Source: Campanula takesimana (lineage: Eukaryota > Streptophyta > Magnoliopsida > Asterales > Campanulaceae). Taken from it: a DNA stretch of 64,000 nt. The notes below the pieces were generated by a model. It saw only the letters and a list, made by a program, of their open reading frames with translations. It searched no databases and was not told the origin of the DNA. The stretch covers positions 248,001-312,000 of the forward strand of contig JAOWBW010000252.1 of assembly GCA_026119855.1 (NCBI GenBank), given 5' to 3'. Shown in pieces: positions 55,746 to 64,000 of the stretch. The stretch's first letter is position 1, and every line of letters begins with the position of its first letter. A program made the position numbers and the translations under genes.

Positions 55746-56885
55746 CTAGAACTCTAAATTCTTAGTCAGATTCAGGATGAGATCTTTGTATTTACTCATC
55801 ATGTGGTTCTCGGTATTGTATTCCCCTTTCACTTGGTTCACCACGAGTTGAGAATTACTATAGGCCATTAGTTTGTTTGCACCGAAGAACTTTGCCCTTT
55901 CTATTCCCAAGATCAAGGCCTCATATTCTGCTTGGTTGTTTGAAGCTGGGAATTTGAACCTGATGAAGTCACGGGCCATATGCTCGCCGCCTGGACTTGT
56001 TAAATACACTCCAGCTCCACTTCTTTCTCGGGTTGTTGACCCGTCTGTGTATAAAACCCAACAATCACTTGGCAATTCTTCTAGAGGTTCTCTATACATG
56101 GGGAACTTCCTCCTCCTGGTTGTCGGCGTGTGTTCACTTGATAACGCGGTCTCGACTAGAAAGTCCACCAGAGGTTGCGCCAACAATGTCTTCCTCGGCT
56201 TGTAGGTTAAGTCTAACTCGGTCAATTCAATGGACCAGTTGAGTAGTCTGCCCGAGCTATCCATCTTGTGAAGAATCTTCCTGAGCGGCGCGTCGGTATA
56301 AACTGTGATGGGATGAGCGGAGAAGTATGCGCGCAACTTTCTAGCCGCTATCACCAAGGCGTATGCTATTTTCTCAGCATTAAATTATCTACTCTCGATA
56401 TCTGATAAGGCTTTGCTTACATAATAGACCGGCTTCTGAAACCCATTATCTTCTCGTACCATCACGGCCACCACATCTCTATCTGTTGCTGCAAGGAATA
56501 CAGAGAGCGTTTCTCCCATAATTGGACTGCTAAGTAGTGAAGGAGTACCCAAGTAGCCTTTCAATTGTTGGAATGATGCCGAGCATTCTGGGGTCCAGGT
56601 GAAGTCCTTAGTCCCTTTCATAGCTTTGAAGAATGGAAATGACTTTTCTGCCGACTTGGCGATAAACCTTCCTAGGGAGGCTACTCTCCCATTTAGCCTT
56701 TGAACTTCCTTCACACATGTCGGCTCTTTCATGTCGATAAGAGCTTGGATCTTCTCCGGATTTGCCTCTATGCCTCGCTGCGATACCATAAAGCCGAGGA
56801 ACATACCTACCGTGACCCCGAAAACACATTTACTTGGGTTGAGCTTCATGTCGTTGGCCTTTAAGTTCTTTATGGTTTCAGTCAA
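55746..56885 (-). pseudogene. Tat-E RT end and two RNase H domains
   Basis: The segment 56885-56385 gives the RT thumb/connection (LNPSKCVFGVTVGMFLGFMV, FTWTPECSASFQQLK) and the start of the first RNase H (LSVFLAATDRDVVAVMV). A stop near 56384 interrupts it. The segment 56357-55746 continues (ITVYTDAPLRKILHKMD) and then holds a second RNase H of the extra type found in Tat-lineage elements: WVLYTDGSTTRERSGAGV, SNNQAEYEALILGIERA, and YSNSQLVVNQV. In the last motif the usual catalytic Asp (SDSQLV) is Asn, codon at 55854-55856. Two RNase H domains in a row support the Tat assignment; the stop and the Asp-to-Asn change show it is dead. Confidence 0.88.
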
Positions 56886-56903
56886 ATCTGGGATGTGATT
56901 TCC

Positions 56904-57727
56904 TTATTTGGTCTTGATTACCATGTATTCGATATAAGCCTCCATGTTCCTGTCGATCTGGGATTTGAACACCTTGTTCACCATCCTCTGGTAAGTCGCC
57001 CCGGCATTTTTGAGGCCGAATGGCATCATTACATAGCAGTAGATTCCTCCGGCTTCCTGAAAGGCGGTCTTCTCGATGTCGTCCTCGGCCATCTTGACTT
57101 GATGGTAGCCTGAATAGGCATCAAGTAAACTCAGAGTTTGGTGTCCAGCAATTGAATCCACCAACTTGTCGATCCTTGGAAGAGGATAGCTGTCTTTCAG
57201 GCAGGCTTTGTTGAGGTCGGTGAAGTCTACGCACATCCTCCACTTACCATTCTTCTTCTTAACCATGACGACATTAGCTAGCCACTCAGGGTAGGTCGCT
57301 TCCCTGATGATACCGGCTTTCAACAATTTATCTACCTCGACCTCGATCGCCTTTTCTTTATCCGTGGAGAAGGCCCTTCGTGCCTGCTTGACGGGTTTGA
57401 AAAACTTGTCTACCTCCAGTGTGTGGAGAGCAATGGCTTCTTTAACTCCAACCATGTTTCCACCTTCCATGCAAACACATCTAGGTTGTTTTTTAGCAGG
57501 TTGATAAGTTCCTCTCTTTCTTTTGAGGGGAGTTGTTTCCCAATTCGTACCTTCTGTTCCGGGTAGTCGGGGTTGATAATGACCTCGTCAAGCTGGTCAA
57601 CTTGTTTTAGCTTAGGACCGTCCCTCAACTCCAAGGTTTCCACGATGATCTGTTTGACTTTCTCCTTGTCTTTGCCTTCTAGGCTCAAATTCTCCATATC
57701 TAGGAGTCTATCTATCTCGGCATCCAT
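56904..57727 (-). pseudogene. Tat-E reverse transcriptase with destroyed active site
   Basis: The pre-RT linker (57727-57410) ends LINLLKNNLDVFAWK; a frame change leads into RT (57470-56904): FSTDKEKAIEVEVDKLLKAG, YPEWLANVVMVKKKNGKWRM, CVDFTDLNKACLKDSYPLP, and YVMMPFGLKNAGATYQRMVN. The catalytic box that should read YxDDM is YIEYM (56922-56936): both Asp residues are replaced (GAA and TAC codons). A stop follows at 56904-56906. RT activity is not possible from this copy. Confidence 0.92.
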
Positions 57728-58427
57728 GTGGTTGAGCCACTCGGCTCGTCCGAAGCTGTGTTCATGGAGATACAGCCAAATCCATCCAACCCATATGTTA
57801 TCTCGGTCTCGGTCATGGTATTATCGTCATCTAGTACCACCCATTCCTCAGGCATGTTTAATGCTATCACCCCGATGGGAGCTGACGTTGTGACCATTGT
57901 CGACTTGGATATGGTGATGTTCCTTTCAGGAGTGTCAATCTCCATTTTGGTTTTTGCTTTTCTGGACTTCATCACGTGTTCCAAAAAGTGTTTAGAGGTG
58001 CCGGGGACACAGCCTATGCCTGCCGGGGTTGGGAACTTCACCCTTTGGTGAGGGAGGGAATCAACTATTCCCAACTTTCCTTGACTGGGGGAGCCCAAAA
58101 TGGCGTGATAATCACTGGCCAAATCTATAACTATGAATGTTATCGTGGCCGAGGCCCTGTAGGGGTATTCACCGACTTCTAGAAATAAGTCCACGGTTCC
58201 CTTTGCTTCGGCCTTATGATTCGTGAATCCTTCCAATCTGTCGTTGTCAGCATGGTATCCAGCAGATCCATATCTTTGAAGGTTTTGTAGTAGAGCACAT
58301 CTTTGGCGGCCCCTGAGTCAATTAGGAGCCTATCTGACTTGCAATTGTCTATTCTGCCCGTGATGACCAGTGGCTGCTCTCTCATCGCCCTGTTCCCGGC
58401 TAGCTCATTTGGAGAGAAGCTGATCAC
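57712..58427 (-). pseudogene. Tat-E aspartic protease region
   Basis: Two overlapping frames carry it. 58427-58179 has LVITGRIDNCKSDRLLIDSG and AAKDVLYYKTF, the protease active site in DSG form. 58236-57712 continues with IDLASDYHAILGSPSQGKLG, where ILGRP is usual, and then GIGCVPG. A frameshift lies near 58190. The segment beyond 58080 leads into the acidic linker before RT. Confidence 0.82.
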
Positions 58428-58534
58428 TTCTTCCCCTTTGTGAATCCAAGGGGGGATGTGATAGACCTTGCTCAGATCATAGATCTGCTCCTTTAGCTTA
58501 GTGTTTGAAGGGATTTCCTCCCTTATTACTCCAA

Positions 58535-60343
58535 TTAGCCTTGCCCGAGGTAGTATATCTCCTTGGTCATCCTCCTTCTCGTCCTCCCTTGGACACTTGT
58601 TGTCTTTTTTGCTATGAATTCATTAAGCTTCCCCCGATCAGTCCATCTCTGCAATATTTTCTTTAGGTCATAGCAATTGTCTGTCTCATGCCCGTTATCC
58701 CTGTGGTAGGCACAATGTTTGCTCGTGTCCCTAGGGAATTGTGGGTTGTCTTTGAGGGGTTTTGGACTAGGATGATTCACCACGTTCATTATCTCAGAGA
58801 TTGTCTTTGTGAGGGGGTAAAAACCTCGGTCAGTCTCATTTTATTCTTCCCTCGGTTTCCACCTCCATTGGTACCCTGTGCCTAGTCAGAAGGAGGCGGC
58901 TTTCTCTCTCGTCCTCGTTCTCGATCTCGATCTCCAGACATCAACAGCTTTTTCTCTTCTGCAGTAGCTGTTGCGTAAGCCACATGATATAGTTCAGACT
59001 TTGTGAGGGGTTCTCTTACCGACAACTCATAAGTGAGATCGTCTGATCTCTGCCCATTGGTGAAGCACATTATAATCTCCCGGTCGGTGAGTCGCTCTTC
59101 AATCGAGTCGCCAGGTTTCTGAATCTGTTATAGAAACTCATAGCCGACTCGTTTTTCCCTTGAACTATGTTCGCTAGGTCTGACAACCTTTTCTTTCTTG
59201 CCCCTGCCGTGGCGAAATATTCTAAATACCTCAACTTCAATTTAGAGAAAGAATCAATGCTTCCTGTATACAAGTCCATGAACCAAGACCTAGCTGCCCC
59301 GGTCAACACACTAGCAAAGGCCTTGCAGGGTACGTCGTCCTGGTTGGACACTTGTACCATCATAGCCTCAAGGGATTGGAGGTGATCCAAAGCATCTGAG
59401 TTGCCAGAGTATTTGTCCAGGTGAGGTAACTTCAATTTAGGAGTAGGTGGAGAATCCTTGATCCATTGTGAAAATGGACGCATTGCGTCATAATCAGTCT
59501 TGGGCTTTCTCTGCCCCTGGTTCATTTCTATGTTATCCAGCCTCTCCTGTAGGTCCATTATAAGCCTTTCGCTTATTCCCGAGCTGTGATGAGAACTCCT
59601 AGGCCTCTCTCTTTCTTTATCTCGGCCTCTTCCAGCGACTCGGCTTATCTCTGGATCTTCTAGAGGTCGTCTCGGTGGAGTACGGCGAGGTGGTGCCTGC
59701 CTTGGTGGGGCTTGTCGTTGATCTTCCAATCGCCGCCTTTCTCCTAGAAACCTTACATCTGGTGACTCTGCCTCTTCTTCTCTCCTCCGGCTTATTTGAT
59801 CTCTCAGATCTCTTCTTCCATTATTAACTGGGCCGAGTCGGCCTTCTAGTCGGCTTGGTTGAGCAGCTCGGTTTCCTGGGGGTGCATCACGTGTTCCTGA
59901 TGACGTCTGTCTTCAGTTCGTGGGTTTCCCCTACGGTTGTTCCTCTCTCCGTCTCCCAGGGATCCTCTAGTATCAGAGGGCTGGATGAAGGGTGCCAAGG
60001 AGTGGTCAGGATCGAATTCTAATAGAGCCCTTTGAGCGTCAGCTAGCTGCTGGAGGGTTGAGAGATTTTGCTGCACTAACGCCCTTCGGTCAATTGGCGC
60101 CGGCCTATAGGGGCCAGCCTCGGTATTCTGAGGGCGCGAAGTCGTTCGCCTTCTCCGTCTATATTGTTGAGTAATCTCGGGTGGAGGCTCTCTAGAGCGT
60201 GTGTGCATGCCAGATCCTTGAGGTGGAGGCGGGAGCCCTTGATTCAAAGCAACGTTGTTATTTGCCACGTTAGGTGGTGGCGGATTGAGATTAGCATCTG
60301 GTGTAACGCGACCCTCCTGACCGTCGGCGCAAATTCTAGACAT
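58535..60343 (-). pseudogene. Tat-E gag, broken into four frames
   Basis: The start is at 60343 (MSRICADGQEGRVTPDANLN), with a Pro- and Arg-rich N-terminal part to 59846. After a frame break, 59729-59070 holds an Arg-rich stretch and then the gag core: KLKLPHLDKYSGNSDALDHL, CKAFASVLTGAARSWFMDLY, KLKLRYLEYFATAGARKK, NESAMSFYNRFRNLA. 59070-58882 continues it (MCFTNGQRSDDLTYELSVRE). 58789-58535 has the zinc-knuckle-like CAYHRDNGHETDNCYDLKKI typical of Tat gag tails. Stops and shifts separate all four. This order fits a Tat-lineage gag of about 600 residues. Confidence 0.87.
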
Positions 60344-60425
60344 GAGGAAATTGCGGTTATCCGAACAAACAGTTCTCTAATCGGACGTTTCTCGGTAATG
60401 GAACCAAACTGATGCTGCCAAAAAT
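60344..60425 (-). other. Tat-E leader and putative primer site
   Basis: The minus strand reads TTTTTGGCAGCATCAGTTTG right after the LTR end (GGTACA). TGGCAGCATCAGTTTGG may be the primer binding site; I could not assign a tRNA. Confidence 0.45.
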
Positions 60426-61186
60426 GTACCGGATCAGCCTTCGTCTAGCGGTTCGGATAAATCCAGCAATGAGAACTTCCCCGTTCGGATCTGCACACAA
60501 TGAGCAAACGTAAACTACGTCGGGGCTTCCCCGGCAAAGGCCCTCTAGCGTGAGAATAAGAATACGAATTGTGTATGAAATGAAGAGAAATCAATTGACT
60601 ATAGTTTTGAGCCAAAAGAATTCATTACCCATTTTCTGTGTAGAGGACCTGTTTATATAGGCATGGGTGAATGAGTCCTGACTTGTTAGAAAAGCCAGGG
60701 AGCCCGTGTTGATTTAGGACTCGCATTCCTTGGAGATAGACTCCCGCTAAGTATGAATGATATCCTGGTTGTATTGTAGTAGAGGTATCCTTGTTTAGAT
60801 AAGGATTCTCAAAGCTAGAGTTGTGATATAATTATGTAAGTGATCTCCCATTGATATAGGGATGGTTATACCGATAATGGGCTGGCCCATCATCTATTTC
60901 GGCTTGTTACAAAAACCGAGCTAGGGATAAGGCCTTATGATATCTCGGCCTTAGTAACGCCGGCTTTCCCGACCCATGGACTACTGAAGTATATCGGTTT
61001 ATAAGATCTAGGGCCCCTTGATTTGGGCTTCTTAGTGTGTGAGCCCAGAGTTTATGGGTCCCTTTTAACCAAGTCGGTTTTTGAGCTACATCTCGACATT
61101 GACTCTCGGTGGGCTGTCTTGACCCTTGGTAACTGGAATTGGGCCCATATACGGCACCATAGTTTAATACACCTCGGTTTAGTACA
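60426..61186 (-). repeat. Tat-E 5' LTR
   Basis: This 761-bp LTR has inverted ends TGTAC and GTACA. A minus TATA box (CCTATATAAACAGG) lies at 60648-60661. The 3' LTR is missing, so the ends rest on the terminal inverted pair and on position relative to gag. The possible target site copy is TGTCG at 61187-61191; its partner is lost. Confidence 0.75.
60648..60661 (-). promoter_or_regulatory. Tat-E LTR TATA box
   Basis: The minus strand reads CCTATATAAACAGG, a textbook plant TATA box, well placed within the LTR. Confidence 0.7.
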
Positions 61187-61284
61187 TGTCGTTCAAAAAT
61201 GATGAATCAAGATGGAAAATTGAGAATCATACAAGTCACACAATCTCACCTTCCTATTCTAAAATCATTGCATGTTTTAAAATA

Positions 61285-62506
61285 GGGTGAATTTCATTTT
61301 AGGCCCAAAGGTATAGGGGCTCTTCACAAGTTGGGCCCCAAAGTTTCACTATTTACAATTTTGGCCCCAATGTTGCATTTTGTTAACAAGTTAGGGATTT
61401 TACTATTAGTAAATCCCGTCAGATTATCATGTGCAAGTCACGTGTCAGTTAATGGAGGATGTTTTTCAAATTTTCACAGGGCTTTTGGTCTTTTCACATG
61501 GAGAGATATAAAGCCCCAAAAAACCCTCCCTTCCCCTTATATCTTATCCTCAACCTCTGTTCAATCCCCCCCCTCCTACGTCGATAACACCTCGCTCCCT
61601 CACCTCCGGCCACCCCTCCCTCATCTTTCCCAGATTTTGTTTTTAAACCAATAATTAGTTTCACCCCGAACTTGATTTTTGATTTCACCCCAAACGTCAT
61701 TTGTTATTGAAGATGATGTTCCAGTGAAGGAATGAAAATTGAAGGCTATCCGGAGTGGTCAACTCATCGCCAGACTGGAGAGAAAATGCCAGAATTCGGT
61801 AGAAACGAAATAAGCTTGGCCGGAGTGTGAAAGTGCCCGATCGAGGGCAATTGGAATAATGAGGGTGTTGAGGAGAGAACAAGTTCTAGTGAATTGAGGA
61901 AGATGACTGAGGAGTGGCGAGAGAGAATCCGTTTGGATTTGCACAGGAATGAATGGGATCGAAATGTGGATGGCGGCTAGTGTTGTTGCTGGTGTGGTGG
62001 CAGGCACTTGCGAAGAAGAGGGATGAGGTCGGAATGGTGGTGTTGGAATGGTGGTGTTGGATGGTGATGATTGGTGATTAGCAGTAGTTGATTAGTTGTC
62101 GTAAATCATGGTAATTGGTGTTGGTTAGGGTGGAGAAGGCGGTGGGTTTTTGTTATAAGAAAAGATAAAAAAAAAAAAAAATAATAAATAAATAAATAAA
62201 TAAAATAAATAAATAATTAGTACGTACATTTTAATTTGTTTTTTTATATTTAGAGATATTAGTCTTTTCTATATTGGCTATCATTTTCATTCAATATGCA
62301 TTAAAACAACAGTGAAAGAATTTTGTTCGAAATCATCCTCCATTAACTGACATGTAACCTGCACGTAGCGATTTTCTAACAAAATTTGTTAAGAACTCTA
62401 ACTTGTTCAGAATGACGACATTCGGGCCTAAATTATAAATAGTGAAACTCTAAAGCCCAACTTGGGAAGAACCCCTATACTTTGGAGCCTAAAATGTAAT
62501 TCGCTC
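61285..62506. mobile_element. Mutator-like non-autonomous DNA element with long inverted ends
   Basis: The first 180 bp or so (GGGTGAATTTCATTTTAGGC, then gggctcttcacaagttggg, ttagttaatggaggatg-like) are the imperfect reverse complement of the last 180 bp (ending cctaaaatgtaattcgctc at 62506). Long inverted ends starting GGG...AATTTCATTTTAGGCCC are typical of plant Mutator-like elements. No clear 9-bp target duplication is seen (TTTAAAATA left, TATATTTAT right). The 0.85-kb interior has no transposase. It has a pyrimidine-rich stretch, short frames without recognisable motifs, and an (AAAT)n tract at about 62167-62217. Whether the interior is a captured gene fragment cannot be told by eye. Confidence 0.72.
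62167..62217. repeat. Poly-A and (AAAT)n microsatellite
   Basis: A run of A followed by about ten imperfect AAAT units lies near the right inverted end of the Mutator-like element. Confidence 0.95.
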
Positions 62507-62797
62507 TATATTTATTAGCAAAATTGACTAAAGTACTACTTATTCGTTAAAATTTTCTAACAAGCATTATTTTTTCTAATGATCATTAAATTATTTTAAT
62601 GGCTAACGAAAAATTTTATTAAATTTTCAGATGTGACCGTACTGTAACTGCTATTAACTAGCATACACACTCCAACCTATAGATCTGGAAAACATTAAAA
62701 TAAAACCTTTTTCTCCACTACACCATCCACCCCTACCCCTTCACAACCCCGGCGCCTCCCTCCGCCCTTCCTAAACATCCATGGCCTTAACACCTCC
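62507..62797. other. Unassigned AT-rich spacer
   Basis: I see no gene or repeat here. The stretch is AT-rich, with a C-rich end (cccctaccccttcacaaccc) just before LTR-L. Confidence 0.5.
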
Positions 62798-64000
62798 TGT
62801 AACGCCCCGAAATCCGGACCCAACTTTACGGGCCCAAAGTCCGGCCACGTCACCAATTACACATTCTAAACCACAAAGATAACCTTTAATAATACTTAAC
62901 ATTTCTTTACATGATAAATACCTATAACTTTCAAAATTCTCGATCTCCACTTCCAACTAAGATCCATGTCAAAGCCAAAGAGTCCGATTCGCTCCTTAAG
63001 TGTTCTTCTCGAGCTATCTCATACATATTTTATTCATAATCTGGAAAAGAAGGAAGATGAAAGGGTGAGCGAACAAAAGCTCAGTAAGTTCATATACAAC
63101 CCCTCCGGTTACTAAAGAGGAGTTGACCTGAAGGAATATCAACGAGTACAAAATCAAAAAGGAATTTCAAACGCTTTCACAAAATCTCAAAGGTCTTACA
63201 GATTTAACAGAACAGACTCGAGTAATTTAATTACCTACAACCGTCCCATACCGTTTGTAGATAACTAAATTACTCACAAATAATATGGAATTCTAAACGA
63301 TGACAAATCGATGCAAAATGACTCGAATGATTTAATTATCTATAACCGTCTCATACCAGCTATAAATAATTAAACCACTCACAGATTTCAGAATTTCAAA
63401 TGACTGATAACTGAACAAAACTAACTCGAGAGATCTAATTATTTACGACCGTCTCATACCAGCCGTAAATAACAAAACCCCTCACAGATATCATGATCAC
63501 ATAAGTGGTCTAATGACATTTTCAAACCTAAATTCCAAGGGACAAATACTCCGAAGAGCACACACAATTACCCCGCATGGTCTAAACAGTGAATCCGGAT
63601 CACCCCACCACTACTCTTGAGCAGTGAACAAAGTTGCCTTTTCAGGCCAAAATCAAATATACCCCGCCGTAACGAGTTGTTTAACTTATGTGCTCATTGA
63701 TAGGATACAAAATGTTTTCAAAAGCTTATCTCATCAAAACTCTTTTTATACGAAATACGAATTTCAAAAGCTCACAAAAGGTTTCACGTATTGACAAACA
63801 AAGGATACGGATTTAGCAAACGAATTAACAAATGGCTAACAAATGATACAAATTTAGCAAACGAATAACAAAAGATTATCAAAGACGGTGACCGAGGGAG
63901 TCAATGCAAATACTGACACGATGTCAGTTTGACCGTATAAAAGAACGTACATCGCCAAAAATAATGCGGAAGCCTAATAACTTAAACGGTAATATAACGA
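62798..64000 (-). repeat. LTR-L, gypsy-type LTR running off the window
   Basis: On plus it begins TGTAACGCCCCGAAATCCGG (62798), the usual terminus of a chromovirus-type LTR. Similarity of 63045-63095 to the reverse complement of LTR-D sets its sense as minus, so 62798 is the LTR 3' end. No primer site follows on minus (GGAGGTGTTAAGG), so it is a 3' LTR or a solo LTR. It contains three tandem stem-loop units (63216-63490) and continues past 64000. No coding sequence was seen. Confidence 0.6.
63216..63490. repeat. Three tandem 103-105-bp units with covarying stems in LTR-L
   Basis: Units start ACTCGA at 63216, 63321 and 63424. Each holds a hairpin with a conserved loop (ACCGTCYCATACC) and stems of different sequence: TTACCTACAA/TTGTAGATAA (63231/63255), ATTATCTATA/TATAAATAAT (63335/63361) and ATTATTTACG/CGTAAATAAC (63438/63464). 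Confidence 0.82.

Noticed and set aside
61187..61284. Possible host gene in the gap between Tat-E and the Mutator-like element, or in 62507-62797
   Set aside because: Both gaps are short and AT-rich, without a coding frame or splice pattern.

Overview
The window is repetitive flowering-plant DNA, probably eudicot. I find no host protein gene, tRNA, rRNA or CRISPR array. Nearly all of it is LTR retrotransposons, many inserted into one another: Ty1/copia elements primed by initiator-Met tRNA (TGGTATCAGAGC), Tekay/Del-type Ty3/gypsy chromoviruses with the same primer, and Ogre/Tat-type Ty3/gypsy elements (LTR ends TGTAGA...TCTACA, primer site TGGCGACTCCGCTGGGGAC, duplicated RNase H, tandem repeats before the 3' LTR). 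The species cannot be named from this. Element names below (Copia-1 to -3, Tekay-C and -G, Tat-A, -B, -E, -I and -JF, LTR-D, -H and -L) are mine.

Layout. 1-5942: decayed Copia-1 (minus) with its 5' LTR. 5943-6871: LTR Tat-I, cut by Copia-1. 6872-16978: old Tat element(s) on minus (Tat-JF) with a 3' LTR, tandem-repeat 3' region, an antisense extra ORF and pro/RT remains; the ORF is split by truncated LTR-H (+) and Tekay-G (-) at 9549-13010. 16979-21497: Copia-2 (minus), inserted in the Tat-JF protease region. 21498-44962: Tat-B (minus), inserted in Copia-2; Tat-B was then hit by Tekay-C (23525-32487, TSD ATTTC), by Tat-A (33385-42290, TSD GAATC, same family, opposite strand) and by LTR-D (44963-46844). 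46845-54564: Copia-3 (minus), with a 3' LTR truncated at the LTR-D junction. 54565 to about 55040: Tat fragment. About 55041-61186: Tat-E (minus), with dead RT and its 5' LTR. 61285-62506: long-TIR Mutator-like DNA element. 62798-64000: LTR-L (minus), running out of the window.

Only Tekay-C looks intact and possibly autonomous: one 1486-aa Gag-Pro-RT-RH-INT-chromodomain polyprotein between nearly identical LTRs. Copia-3 shows three coding lesions. Tat-A is a large non-autonomous element with only a gag-like ORF.

The strongest unexplained signal is a set of short CpG-rich near-palindromes in the LTRs, and often the leaders, of unrelated families. They occur as pairs 22-23 bp apart or triplets about 30 bp apart. 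Three sibling copia LTRs carry different motifs in the same alignment slot upstream of the TATA box, and Copia-3 and gypsy Tekay-C carry the same motif. Other points are tandem stem-loops with compensating stem changes in LTR-L, a recurrent CTACG...CGTAG module in Tat elements, and the antisense extra ORF.
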